Notes: a model not told the origin generated them from the letters alone. Counted from the first letter of the stretch, positions 1-8,756 are shown. The stretch: 64,000 nt of DNA from Parasutterella secunda (GCF_023336895.1 NZ_JAMBLT010000006.1:1-64000); one strand, 5' to 3'. Made by a program: numbers and translations.

Positions 1-1
1 G

Positions 2-292
2 GATTTCGTCCTGGAGCAATTGGATCGTTATTTGTTAGAGGCGCAAATGCTTGTGACCGGACACACGACTCACAAAAAGTTTGAGTGCGACACGGTGGAT
101 ATTGGGGACATTCAACCTGAAGATCTCAAACATTACGCAAGCGCTCTTAAATATCGGGCCACTGTTTTAAGTAATGCGATGGTGAAAAAAACCGATAAGG
201 CAAAACAACCGGGCAAAAAAGCGCTTCGCGTCTGTCACCCGATATTGATTGACGGAACTAACGAGTATTCTAAAAATGGGCTTTTTTACTAA
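2..292 (+). CDS. 3' part of a hypothetical gene, cut by the window edge
   Basis: The frame is open to the first base of the window, so the true start lies outside; about 96 residues are visible. A TTG at base 20 could be read as a start, but nothing favours it over an upstream start. The visible part is mostly helical in composition, with a basic stretch (KKTDKAKQPGKKALR) near the end and no motif I recognise. It ends convergently against the CoiA-like gene on the other strand, overlapping it by 4 bases. No function is proposed. Confidence 0.45.
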   Translation, partial: DFVLEQLDRYLLEAQMLVTGHTTHKKFECDTVDIGDIQPEDLKHYASALKYRATVLSNAMVKKTDKAKQPGKKALRVCHPILIDGTNEYSKNGLFY

Positions 293-1050
293 ATGCTAAA
301 GTTGTTTTGAGAGTTTTTCTCAAATTGAATGGACTTTTCTTGCATTTGCTCCAACGATAGTCCGATGCGATTCTGGAGTGTTTCCACAAGATCCTTTTTA
401 GAATAATGGTACAAAATTCTAAAATTTTGCACTGCAAACGGTGTTATGTACCAGATTTCATTGAGTTTTTCTGAAAACGGTTTTCCCTGGACATCTTTTG
501 CTGTTAAGTAATCTAAAAAGACCGGAAACCTGGCTGATAACCACTCTTTCCTGAAGACCTTCTCAATATGAAATTCGCTAATCATCAGGAAGGGATTTTT
601 GCTGTTTTGAATTTTCGGGGAGTGTATCCAACCTTTTTCAAAGGCTTTTAAAAAGTGCAAAACGTCTCGTTTATGTAATCCGGCATTGAAAATCCAAATG
701 GGTGTCTGGTAGAAGTCTTCTCGTTCGCTAATAATTTCGGGAGTTAGTCGAGATTGGTGCAATAGAATAATGGTTTTCTTTTCTGTTTGAATATCTGCAA
801 AGTGTTGCTCTCCAGCTCGCTCGATTAGAACTTCTTGCCAATTCTCCTCAAATTCATTGAGCCAACTGTCACGCCATTCGCTATCGTTATCCATCCAATC
901 ATCGCATTGCAACTTGTTCTTATGTGCCCAATGGAAAGCGCAAATTTTTCCGCACTTTGCAACTAATTCCGTGTTGCATTTGGGACAAAGAACCCCTTTT
1001 AAATGGGGTTCTGGCTTGACTCTTTTACCGTTTAACCGACCAAACTTCAT
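289..1050 (-). CDS. CoiA-like protein with N-terminal zinc finger
   Basis: This 253-residue protein resembles the competence-protein CoiA-like family, which couples an N-terminal zinc-binding motif to a nuclease-like fold. Residues 22-49 carry CPKC (22-25), HWAH (40-43) and C49, a plausible zinc site. Around residues 85-115 is a stretch ending HQSRL followed by an R-x-D-F-Y motif, as in CoiA. The residue before the conserved Q-S, usually Glu in this family, appears to be His, so nuclease activity is uncertain. The ATG lies just inside an intergenic inverted repeat that contains a DnaA-box-like half. A related CPxC...H...C signature opens the 502-residue protein of the helicase operon at 25-26.6 kb. 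The family call rests on motif reading only. Confidence 0.5.
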   Translation of the reverse strand: MKFGRLNGKRVKPEPHLKGVLCPKCNTELVAKCGKICAFHWAHKNKLQCDDWMDNDSEWRDSWLNEFEENWQEVLIERAGEQHFADIQTEKKTIILLHQSRLTPEIISEREDFYQTPIWIFNAGLHKRDVLHFLKAFEKGWIHSPKIQNSKNPFLMISEFHIEKVFRKEWLSARFPVFLDYLTAKDVQGKPFSEKLNEIWYITPFAVQNFRILYHYSKKDLVETLQNRIGLSLEQMQEKSIQFEKNSQNNFSI

Positions 1051-1061
1051 TGCCTTTAATA

Positions 1062-1080
1062 ATCCACAATTTATGTGGAT
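1062..1080. promoter_or_regulatory. Inverted repeat with DnaA-box-like halves
   Basis: ATCCACA (1062-1068) and TGTGGAT (1074-1080) form a 7-bp inverted repeat with a 5-base spacer. The right half lies in TTATGTGGATAA, which contains the complement of the DnaA box TTATCCACA. It sits 12 bases upstream of the CoiA-like gene start. It could be an operator for that gene or a DnaA-binding pair; I cannot decide between these. Confidence 0.35.
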
Positions 1081-1145
1081 AACCCTGTGGGTACTTGGTT
1101 TAATTTTAGTGTGTTTTAAACGGATCCTAATGATTCAATAGGCTT

Positions 1146-1333
1146 TTATTTAGTTTGGATTCCTTTTTCAGCCAACCAGCGATTGAGCGTCCCCACGCTC
1201 AAGCCTTCCTGACTACAAAAGCGTTTCTTAGATCCCGTCCAAATCATGAAACGATCTATCACCTCCAGCCTCTTTTCATCAGAATACCGTCTAGGTCCTT
1301 TACGGGAACTCAAAAAAAATCACTACTGTCCAT
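1146..1333 (-). pseudogene. Transposase-type helix-turn-helix fragment, frame broken at a T8 run
   Basis: Read on the minus strand, the region downstream of a run of eight T encodes about 50 residues. They include RRYSDEKRLEVIDRF and the HTH-like stretch FCSQEGLSVGTLNRWLAEKG, then a stop at 1146-1148. An ATG at 1331-1333 reads MDSSDFF and then meets TGA in the T run. One extra T, or transcriptional slippage on the run, would join the two parts into one protein of about 62 residues. It resembles the N-terminal HTH of IS-encoded OrfA proteins. It may be an IS remnant, or a small gene expressed by slippage; a remnant is likelier because no OrfB-like sequence is nearby. Confidence 0.4.
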
Positions 1334-1626
1334 CTATGGAACCGGTAAAGGGAAGCTGTCCATCTCTAAGCAACGAGAGGATATTACGCTTATTTTTATT
1401 ACTTCGATAGGAGTATTTATCTAAGGTAAATAGCTTATTTTTCATATTTTGGCTAATCTAGTGGTAAACGATAATAGGGTAATATCGAATTGATATGATT
1501 AATTAAAATAAAAGTGTTATGTTCACAAATAAGTTGTAACAATTGAAGCGACAAAATAAAAAAATAAGGGAGTATGCTCATCTAAGCAATTCATACTACG
1601 ATGAATTACCTAGAAAGGAGACAGAC

Positions 1627-2493
1627 ATGACAGTATCTCGTCGCGATATGCTCTCAGCCACTATTTTGGGAGCTGCTGCTTTGGTGAGTGGAGTTGCACA
1701 AGCCAAGCAAAAAACACCCCTCAAACCAATGAAGGTTAGCCCGAAGCGCCGTGTTTTGATTCAATCGAGCTCGCGCTATCACAATTCCGGCTACCTTGAT
1801 TTCGCCGGTGACCAATACGAACGTCTCTTCGGTAAAGAAAAGTATGAAATCCTTTTCATCCCGTATGCCAAAGTTGCCGGTACGTACGACGACTATGAAA
1901 AGCAAGTGCAAGATGCCTTCAAGCCCTATGGTCACAAGATCGTCGGTATCCATCGCTTTAAGGATCCGAAGAAGGCTGTCCGTGAAGCCAAGGCTATTGC
2001 TGTCGGTGGCGGCAACACGTGGGCTCTCGTAACACGCATGTATGAAGCCGGCATCATTGAATTGATCCGCGAACGCGTCAACGCCGGCGTGCCGTACTGC
2101 GGCTGGTCTGCCGGTGGTAACGTGGCTTGCCCGACGTTGCGTACGACAAACGATATGCCGATCGCCGAACCGCCGTCCTTTAATACATTCGGCTTTATCC
2201 CGTTCCAAACCAATCCGCACTTTATCTCCGGTGGTACGCAAGGTTTGAATAACGAAACCCGTGAAGACCGTCTCGAAGAATTCTTGTGGTACAACAAGGA
2301 CGAAGAAGTGATCGGCTTGCCTGAAGGTACGGCCTTGTTTGTGACGGGTGAGTACGACTGCGAAGTGATCGGTCCGAAGGACAGCGAAGCCCTCTACTGG
2401 TTCCGTCAAGCACCGAAGGGCATGAAGCTGGAACGTATCCCGTTAGGTACGAAGTTCGACGTTCGTAAGATTGTTCCGGGTGGAAAGATTTAA
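1627..2493 (+). CDS. pepE: Tat-exported peptidase E (S51 family)
   Basis: The 288-residue product resembles dipeptidase E, a serine peptidase that cleaves after N-terminal aspartate. The start at 1627 is preferred over an upstream in-frame TTG because AGAAAGGAG lies 7 bases before it and because it gives a clean Tat signal: SRRDML at residues 4-9, a hydrophobic stretch, then AQA. Family motifs are GGGNTW (about 119-124), the nucleophile elbow GWSAGG with Ser near 161, and NPH with His near 198. The usual family protein is cytoplasmic and about 230 residues, so the signal peptide suggests a periplasmic version. The gene is richer in G+C and in CCG/CGT/GTC codons than its neighbours, which suggests recent acquisition. 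A strong terminator follows. Confidence 0.85.
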   Translation: MTVSRRDMLSATILGAAALVSGVAQAKQKTPLKPMKVSPKRRVLIQSSSRYHNSGYLDFAGDQYERLFGKEKYEILFIPYAKVAGTYDDYEKQVQDAFKPYGHKIVGIHRFKDPKKAVREAKAIAVGGGNTWALVTRMYEAGIIELIRERVNAGVPYCGWSAGGNVACPTLRTTNDMPIAEPPSFNTFGFIPFQTNPHFISGGTQGLNNETREDRLEEFLWYNKDEEVIGLPEGTALFVTGEYDCEVIGPKDSEALYWFRQAPKGMKLERIPLGTKFDVRKIVPGGKI

Positions 2494-2536
2494 TCTATTG
2501 AAGACGATCCAACTTTCCTGATAGGAAGTTTTGCCA

Positions 2537-2570
2537 GGGCCTCGGAGTACTCCGGGGCTCTAGCTTTTTC
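2537..2570 (+). terminator. Rho-independent terminator after pepE
   Basis: The sequence CTCGGAGTACTCCGGGG forms a GC-rich stem extended by GGC/GCT pairs, followed by TAGCTTTTTC. It lies 44 bases after the pepE stop and before the first autotransporter. Confidence 0.65.
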
Positions 2571-2716
2571 TGAGTCTCAATTTTGTTTTTTAACAACAGG
2601 AAAATAGCAGATAAATTATTAAAAACAAGTTTTTATCGCGATATTGATAGCCGTCAAGTTGCAAAATTAGGGAGGGGGCATAATCAGCTTGACTTTTGAT
2701 TATTAGGAGAGCCTAA

Positions 2717-5218
2717 ATGTCTCAATTTAAATTATTTACTCCCTCTCTCTGTGCAGCTGCTGTTTTAGCCTGTTGGATTGCTCCTTCATTTGCTCAAGCA
2801 CCAACTTTGGATTGGAACTCTGGAGAGGTTCCGGATTTTAAGGAAACAACCGTTGTCATTAATCAAGATGAAGCCTCAGCCTCAACCTCAGCCCCTGGTG
2901 TATACACATATCTGACTGTACAAGGTGCTGCAAGTGGTCAATTGAATAATTTCACTGCGGATCTTACCCTTAATAGCACTTCGAATTCTCCCGAGCCTCA
3001 ATTGTCTGTGATCGATATATTGGGAACTTCAAATGTAGAGTTTGGTGGTTCTAGTCTCAACTTATCGATTACCACAGATATTGCGGGTGGCGGAAATAAT
3101 ATGGTTGATGCCATTTATCTTGGTAGTAGTAACGCCTCTACCGTGATTTCCGCTGATACAACAAATATTACAGTCAAGACCACCAACACTAATGGTAAGA
3201 GTGCTTATGGTATTGCTGCGTCTGCCGGTAAGCTTTCTTTGACAGGTTCTCAGGTGAATATCAATGTCGAAACGGCAACGGATAGAGACGAAACTAACTA
3301 TAGTGAATCCATTGGACTTGATGTGTCAGGAGCTGAAGTCGAAGGTTCTGCAAACACGGTCATGAATGTGAACATGGTATCAAGTGGAAGCCATGAAACT
3401 GGTAAGTTTAAAGATCACTCAAATTCTGATTACAACGGAAATTGGTGGGGTGCTTCACCTGTAACAGCCGTGAAACTAGAGGGTGGTTCGTTGGTTTTTA
3501 AAGGAACTATCAATGCGACGGTTTCCGCTAACGCAGGAAATGCTACGGGTTTGGCAGTTACCAACTATTTTGCTACTACAGTGAACGGTCAAAATTGGAA
3601 TGATGCCGCCGGCATAATCAATAACTTTAATGCCACTGTAAGCAGTCAATCCGGACGAGCGGCCGGTATTTCAGTTGAATATGTGCCCGATGAAACTCCA
3701 GAAGACAAAACCAATGTCATTTTAAAAATGGATGGCGTATCAAACATCTCTGTCAGTACAGAAAAAGGTGAAGCCTACGGTATCTATATGGATGGTGAAA
3801 CAACGGTAGACGTTAACAACAATATGAATGTTGTAGCAACAGCGGGTGAAAATGGAACGGCTTATTCATTGTCTGTGAACGGAGGAAGTTTAGGTCTTAA
3901 TGGCGCTAGCAATTCTTTAACCGGTGATGTCAAGTTAACGGGTGGCTCAGAAGTTAGATTTGCTAATGGTACAACCACTATTGATGGCAATGTCACCTCT
4001 GAAGGCAGCTCAAGTATTGATGTCAAAAACGCAACGATTGATTTAGCCGAAGGCAATACTTTACAAGCTGAGAAATTTAACAGCATGAAAGGTACGGTTC
4101 GTTTAAGTTCGACTGCAGAAGATACCATCGATATTGATGTGCTGACAGGGAATGAACTTAATGTTGTTGCCTCTTCGAGATTAGGTAACCAATTTGCTTC
4201 TGTTCAGGACGCTGCTAAAGCCTTGGGCGACAGTATCACAATCGGCAATGAAGCTGGAACTTTAACTGACGTGATTTTGGCGGGCGAAGAAAGTGACATA
4301 TTAGGTTCTTGGCAAGTGGGTGCCAATGGCGAAGTTATCGCACGCGAAAATACAAAGCTTGCATCCATGAGAGGACTGAATGCTGTTGCATTTGCCGCAT
4401 GGCGCGATGAAGTGGCTTACACGAATCAGCGCATGGAGTACCTGCGTGATCACTCCCACGCTTATGGTGCCTGGGCTCAGGTATATGGTGGCGAAAGTTC
4501 ATATGAAGATAAAACCGATTTGAAGACGACGACAATCCAAGTGGGTGCGGATACCGCCGTTGGAAATTGGGTTATTGGTGCTGCCTTCTCATACATGAAT
4601 GGTGATGCTGATTTAGTTCGTGGTTCAGCCGACACGGATGCCTATACATTGTCTCTTTATGGTGAACGTCGTTTTGATTCAGGTCTCTTTGTTAACGGCT
4701 TGGCTCGTTATGGTCGTCTCTCGACCGATGCAAAGAGCGGCAATATGGATTCCTCCTACGACAACAACGCCTTCAGTGTGGGCGGTAATGTTGGTTTTAG
4801 ATTTAACTTTGCTCAACAAGCTTTTGTCGAACCGACATTCGGGTTGCAATACGCTTATGTGATGGGGGACGACTATAAGGCAAGCAACGGCGTTAAAGTT
4901 GAGCAAGACAATTTTGATGCTTTGATTGCAAGTCTTGGCTCAAGAGTTGGTTTTAACTTCCCGAAGGACGCCGGCAAGATTTTTGCCAGAGTTTCTGTTA
5001 ATCACGACTTCTTAGGTGAAATTGACGGCAAGGCAAGTAACGGTATCGCTGTCGATGACATGTACGTCGATTTAGGCGGTACATGGGTGAGCTACGGTGT
5101 TGGTATGCAATTTAATGTCACAGACAGCTTGTCTGTTTGGGGTAATGCTGACCGCACAACGGGAGGAGACGTTTCTACTAACTACATGCTCAATGCCGGT
5201 ATTCGTTACGTCTTTTAA
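2717..5218 (+). CDS. Autotransporter adhesin-like protein 1
   Basis: This is an 833-residue type V secreted protein. A signal peptide ends near residue 28 (PSFAQA). A Ser/Asn/Thr-rich passenger of beta-helix type runs to about residue 560, with many short G-x-L-x-I-x turns. A helical linker carrying RGLNAVAFAAWRDEV precedes a C-terminal autotransporter beta-barrel (about 580-833), which starts at YGAWAQVYGGE and ends in the expected aromatic signature IRYVF. The barrel is closely similar to that of the second autotransporter and more distantly to the third, while the passengers differ. An AGGAG-type ribosome site precedes the ATG. The likely role is surface adhesion or colonisation; the ligand cannot be read from the sequence. 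Confidence 0.9.
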   Translation: MSQFKLFTPSLCAAAVLACWIAPSFAQAPTLDWNSGEVPDFKETTVVINQDEASASTSAPGVYTYLTVQGAASGQLNNFTADLTLNSTSNSPEPQLSVIDILGTSNVEFGGSSLNLSITTDIAGGGNNMVDAIYLGSSNASTVISADTTNITVKTTNTNGKSAYGIAASAGKLSLTGSQVNINVETATDRDETNYSESIGLDVSGAEVEGSANTVMNVNMVSSGSHETGKFKDHSNSDYNGNWWGASPVTAVKLEGGSLVFKGTINATVSANAGNATGLAVTNYFATTVNGQNWNDAAGIINNFNATVSSQSGRAAGISVEYVPDETPEDKTNVILKMDGVSNISVSTEKGEAYGIYMDGETTVDVNNNMNVVATAGENGTAYSLSVNGGSLGLNGASNSLTGDVKLTGGSEVRFANGTTTIDGNVTSEGSSSIDVKNATIDLAEGNTLQAEKFNSMKGTVRLSSTAEDTIDIDVLTGNELNVVASSRLGNQFASVQDAAKALGDSITIGNEAGTLTDVILAGEESDILGSWQVGANGEVIARENTKLASMRGLNAVAFAAWRDEVAYTNQRMEYLRDHSHAYGAWAQVYGGESSYEDKTDLKTTTIQVGADTAVGNWVIGAAFSYMNGDADLVRGSADTDAYTLSLYGERRFDSGLFVNGLARYGRLSTDAKSGNMDSSYDNNAFSVGGNVGFRFNFAQQAFVEPTFGLQYAYVMGDDYKASNGVKVEQDNFDALIASLGSRVGFNFPKDAGKIFARVSVNHDFLGEIDGKASNGIAVDDMYVDLGGTWVSYGVGMQFNVTDSLSVWGNADRTTGGDVSTNYMLNAGIRYVF

Positions 5219-5241
5219 AGCATAAATACTTATTAACCAGG

Positions 5242-5276
5242 AAAAGTGTCGAGGATGCTCTGTTCTCGGCACTTTT
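5242..5276 (+). terminator. Terminator after autotransporter 1
   Basis: AAAAGTGTCGAG (5242-5253) pairs with CTCGGCACTTTT (5265-5276), with one bulge, and the stem runs into a T tract. It starts 24 bases after the stop codon. Confidence 0.75.
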
Positions 5277-5314
5277 TAGTTTCTCATTCAGATTTGAAAA
5301 ACAATATTTTTTTG

Positions 5315-5380
5315 TGAAATAAGGTCGTAGTTTCGGAATTTTGATTCTCACTTTCTTTTAAATAATTGGTAGAAATTTCG
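5315..5380 (+). mobile_element. Solo IS3-family end (remnant)
   Basis: Bases 5315-5354 match, exactly or nearly so, the outer 40 bases of the orfA-side end of the IS element at 13313-14601 (here beginning TGAAATAAGGTCGTAG). Similarity then decays through about 5380. No transposase gene or second end is found beside it. The rest of the gap between the terminator and 5693 holds only a short TTTGATC/GATCAAA inverted repeat (5403-5424) and the IHF-like gene's leader. Confidence 0.75.
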
Positions 5381-5693
5381 TTAGAGCCTGAATGAAGTTG
5401 CTTTTGATCAATTGCTCGATCAAATCTGCTCAACCCACATAATGAATACTCCTATTTTTCATATGAATTAACAGGAAAAGCTTCTGTTTGGGATGTACGT
5501 AATCGCTTTTATTATTGAAATGGAAATAATCGTCATCTAACAAGCAACTGGAAATTCTTATAAAACGGATTGTCCCATCATCTGAGAATTCTCAGCCCCA
5601 ACGGCGCATTAGCTCTTCAGGTAACAAAATCCCTTTCACTTTCCCTTATAAACTTCGTTAGAATTTTCTACCTATTTCATTTAGGTAATAGAA

Positions 5694-5984
5694 ATGACTG
5701 AAACCGTAATTAAATCCGAATTAATAGATAAGCTGGCAGCCAGATTTCCTAAAAAGCGCTATATTGAAGTCAGTGATGCAACTAATGAGTTATTGGAAGC
5801 TATGTTAGCCTTTTTAGGTTCAGGCCATCGTATTGAGATTCGAGGTTTCGGAACATTTAATATCAGAGAGGTTCAAGGTAAAGTCGGGCGGAATCCCAGA
5901 ACTGGGGCTTCTGTTGAAGTGTCGCCATCTAATAAAGTACTCTTTAAGTGTTCAAAACACATTATGTACAAATTAAATAAATAA
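5694..5984 (+). CDS. IHF/HU-family DNA-bending protein
   Basis: The 96-residue protein has the full length and signature of the HU/IHF family. Residues about 52-62 read IEIRGFGTFNI, and the DNA-inserting arm reads GRNPRTG (about 69-75). The N-terminus (TETVIKSELIDKLAARFP) is closer to IHF beta subunits than to HU. Such proteins bend DNA in the minor groove as dimers and assist origin opening, site-specific recombination and relaxosome assembly. A partner alpha subunit is not encoded nearby, so it may pair with a chromosomal subunit. AGGTAAT upstream serves as a ribosome site. Confidence 0.85.
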   Translation: MTETVIKSELIDKLAARFPKKRYIEVSDATNELLEAMLAFLGSGHRIEIRGFGTFNIREVQGKVGRNPRTGASVEVSPSNKVLFKCSKHIMYKLNK

Positions 5985-6015
5985 CCATTACCGACTATTC
6001 GATCTATTCGACTCT

Positions 6016-6489
6016 ATGGAAAAACATTACGATACACTTCGCTTTGAGATCTTCGATCCCTATGAAGCAAAAGAAACTTGGGCTGTAGAGTTTGATAAAC
6101 GCAACTGGCATTCAGTCAAAATCTTTGTTAACGATAATGAACTTAATGCTCTTTTAGTCGAACTAGAAGATAAAGAAAAAGGAGTCCTCACTCCTACAAA
6201 TCCAGCAAACGAGTACGGTCACAATGGAGTTTACATAGTCGACCAACTGGAATCAGATTATGCTGATTCATATGGCGCTTCGGTCTGTTGCTGTGCCGGT
6301 TGCGGCGAAGAAGGATGCTGGGGCATAAGAGTAAAAGTACGTAAGAGCGAACATGAAGTAGTCTGGCACGACTTTGAGCATGAGCATATGTCATACACTT
6401 ACGGTGGTCTTGAATTTCACTTCGAACGCAACGCTTACGACGCCGAAATCAGAAAACTTCAACAGTGGGCAAAACAATATAAACATTAA
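6016..6489 (+). CDS. Hypothetical protein with CCCxGCGxxGC cluster
   Basis: This 157-residue acidic protein follows the IHF-like gene by 31 bases, in the same direction. Its one strong feature is a cysteine cluster at about residues 93-103 (CCCAGCGEEGC), followed by a beta-rich part with VVWHDFEHEH. The Cys and His residues suggest metal binding. It has no signal peptide or membrane segment. I do not recognise a named family. Confidence 0.7.
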   Translation: MEKHYDTLRFEIFDPYEAKETWAVEFDKRNWHSVKIFVNDNELNALLVELEDKEKGVLTPTNPANEYGHNGVYIVDQLESDYADSYGASVCCCAGCGEEGCWGIRVKVRKSEHEVVWHDFEHEHMSYTYGGLEFHFERNAYDAEIRKLQQWAKQYKH

Positions 6490-6668
6490 GTCGCCTAGTT
6501 CTAATTAGGATTTTGACATTACCCAATTATTCACTAGTCATATCTAAGTAGACCTCTTAAATTCAATTGTCGACTAAATAACAAAGCCGACCTAAAATAA
6601 AAATGAAGGCTTGATTCTCAGATAAATCAAGCAAGTTAATTCGCTTGTGTTGAATAATCGAGACGTGA

Positions 6669-7166
6669 ATGGGAACTAAAAGTATTTACACCAAGCAAGA
6701 AAAGCAAATTGTCTTAGCCTGTTTTCGAGCAGGGTTAAGCGCCACCGCAGTCTCAACAAAATTAGGCTTCCCAATTCAAACAGTGAAAAATTGGCGTGCC
6801 CTTTATTTTAAGCATGACAACTCCTGGGCTTCATTTGACGATGATGAATTCAAGCTTCGGCAAGAAGCATTGATGATGTTTAGGGAAGGACTGGGATATA
6901 AAAAAGTCGCTGCTAAATTAAAGATGCCACCATCCAAGATTAAATATTGGTATTTGCAGTACCGTCATGAACAGCTAGCTTTCTTTGATGGCACTAAAAA
7001 AGCCTCAAAACACATCCCAGTCGAAGAAAGAATAAAAATATTGAATGATTACGCCAAAACGACGCTTTCCAAGAAAGCCTTTTGCATATCAAATGGTATT
7101 TCAGTTGCCACCCTAAATAATTGGCTTAAAAAGGATATATCGTTTAACAATCTCAAAGGATTGTGA
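6669..7166 (+). CDS. Protein with three tandem helix-turn-helix units
   Basis: The 165-residue protein contains three similar HTH units. Unit one is near residues 10-45 (LSATAVSTKLGFPIQTVKNW), unit two near 60-97 (YKKVAAKLKMPPSKIKYW), and unit three near 118-155 (LSKKAFCISNGISVATLNNW). Each has the pattern of a transposase or Hin-type HTH ending in a Trp. No catalytic domain follows. It could be a sequence-specific DNA-binding regulator made by repeat duplication, or the DNA-binding half of a lost transposase. Unit three resembles the HTH fragment at 1146-1333. The gene ends convergently against the next gene with a 14-base overlap. Confidence 0.7.
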   Translation: MGTKSIYTKQEKQIVLACFRAGLSATAVSTKLGFPIQTVKNWRALYFKHDNSWASFDDDEFKLRQEALMMFREGLGYKKVAAKLKMPPSKIKYWYLQYRHEQLAFFDGTKKASKHIPVEERIKILNDYAKTTLSKKAFCISNGISVATLNNWLKKDISFNNLKGL

Positions 7167-7455
7167 CTTCTTCTGCTCTTTCAACCAGAGCAATGTCATA
7201 GTTGTCATTAAGATAGTAGATCGTCTTTAAATTTGTTCGCCCCTGGTAAATGGCAAATTCTAAAATGGCGTCATAAGGGGGATTTCTCTTAGCTTCTTGC
7301 CAACACTCTTCTTTGGTTCCGCGATAAAAGTCTTCGTAATGGTTTTGTTCAAGTACCAAACAATGCAACCGTACCTCTTTACCTTCCCTTTGTAAGTTTT
7401 CAATGTATTGTTGATCGTTAGCAGTCGAATGATCCAAGAAGACAATTTCAGGCAT
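7153..7455 (-). CDS. Hypothetical 100-residue protein
   Basis: A small acidic protein starting MPEIVFLDHS, with mixed helices and strands and no membrane segment. It lies downstream of the 342-residue gene on the same strand, 37 bases away, so the two may be cotranscribed. AGAGGGGAAAT just upstream gives a good ribosome site. No motif is recognised. Confidence 0.6.
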   Translation of the reverse strand: MPEIVFLDHSTANDQQYIENLQREGKEVRLHCLVLEQNHYEDFYRGTKEECWQEAKRNPPYDAILEFAIYQGRTNLKTIYYLNDNYDIALVERAEEVTIL

Positions 7456-7492
7456 ATTTCCCCTCTTTTTAGAGTTAGTAAAACTAAAAATA

Positions 7493-8521
7493 TTATTTTT
7501 GATTTTTTAAAGGATGCAAAAATTCCATATCCGATAAAGGTTGGAATGCATCTGCTTTAAACGAGTCCCATTGCCGAATAATGAGTTCTCGAGGAATATT
7601 CCAGTGCCTGGCGTGCTTGAGTGCTTGTGTCCCCACTAACTTCTCTGCTCTATGAGCCAGCATAATAACGGTTGCCCCCAAATGGTAGTCCGGCCAATGT
7701 TTAGATTGTCCCAATAATGGTCCGGGTGTGTAGCCATACAGTGCTCCACAAGGTGTTGTCAGTTCATGACGCACCCATCCTCGTCTTTGAATAATTGCCT
7801 GACCGCTCGTAGTCGCTGCACAGTCGTTCCTCATCGCCACTTCTTTTGGAGAAAGAAAACGTGGAAGAAGCTTTTCAGGTAAAAAAGTCTCTAATCCCGG
7901 CAAGGTCACGCGCGTCACCGAAGATTTCTGCTGCTTTTGCTTCAGATCTTCCAAGTCATTTTCCCACTCAAGCACTTCAACCAATACGTTAGGCGCTATG
8001 TGTTTAGCTACACTTTCCCAATGATTTGTAATGGGCACAATTCTCTTTTTACTGTTCTTCTCCCCTAACCAGTAATGCTTCTCTTCAATAAAGTCATGTC
8101 TAAACGCCTCAATATCATTGACGAAAAGGGAAACAGGAACCAAAACCGAGTGCAACGTACTTTTTAGATTATCTCGAAAATAAGTTACCAAGTCCCTGGC
8201 GCTATAAAGTTTCGAAGCTCGCTTCCCATAGACACTCAATGAGTCAAGTTCTTTTGAAAAAAAATCTCTTGCTGTGCGATTAACAAAAATAAATGGCAAA
8301 ACCCCATGAGCCGTTCTGATAAAAGAGTTCTTGCTCCAGGGAAAAACTTCCAAAACATCTTGGCCACACATACGATATTCAGAAAGATATGTTTGAAAAT
8401 CTTGCAATCCTCTCACCACGATGCAGTTAGGATATTTGGAGCGAATCTCATCCGCTTTTTTTTCATACTCAATCATGAATTCGGCCGCACCGGATAAGAG
8501 CATTTTTTCGTCACTGGGCAT
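7493..8521 (-). CDS. Hypothetical 342-residue protein
   Basis: This soluble protein of 342 residues lacks a signal peptide. The N-terminal half is charged and helical. The C-terminal third (RGWVRHELTTPCGALYGYTPGPLLGQ, about 245-270) is rich in Gly and Tyr and looks like a folded catalytic or ligand-binding region, but I cannot assign it to a family. It is transcribed divergently from the gene at 8757; the 235-base gap between them is AT-rich and presumably holds both promoters. Confidence 0.65.
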   Translation of the reverse strand: MPSDEKMLLSGAAEFMIEYEKKADEIRSKYPNCIVVRGLQDFQTYLSEYRMCGQDVLEVFPWSKNSFIRTAHGVLPFIFVNRTARDFFSKELDSLSVYGKRASKLYSARDLVTYFRDNLKSTLHSVLVPVSLFVNDIEAFRHDFIEEKHYWLGEKNSKKRIVPITNHWESVAKHIAPNVLVEVLEWENDLEDLKQKQQKSSVTRVTLPGLETFLPEKLLPRFLSPKEVAMRNDCAATTSGQAIIQRRGWVRHELTTPCGALYGYTPGPLLGQSKHWPDYHLGATVIMLAHRAEKLVGTQALKHARHWNIPRELIIRQWDSFKADAFQPLSDMEFLHPLKNQK

Positions 8522-8756
8522 CTTATAAAACCTTAATGAGTGAACTGAGAGAGAATTAATTTAGTATTATCTCATACATAATGACGTTTCATGGAACGTA
8601 TCGATCATATCAAATATTGAGACTAGTTAATAAGAAATTTTCAGAATTTTTTGATGATTCCACCCTAATTAAAAAGAAGCATTAGCTACATCTTAAAAAG
8701 AAGTTCGGTTTGTTAGATATATTGATAAGAAAAACAGTTTACAGGAGTTTTCTACC

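Noticed and set aside
1155-1424. Plus-strand 89-residue frame
   Set aside because: It is antisense to the HTH fragment, has no ribosome site and has implausible composition; the minus-strand reading is better.
1654-2409. Long minus-strand frame opposite pepE
   Set aside because: It is a shadow of the high-GC pepE codons with no motif.
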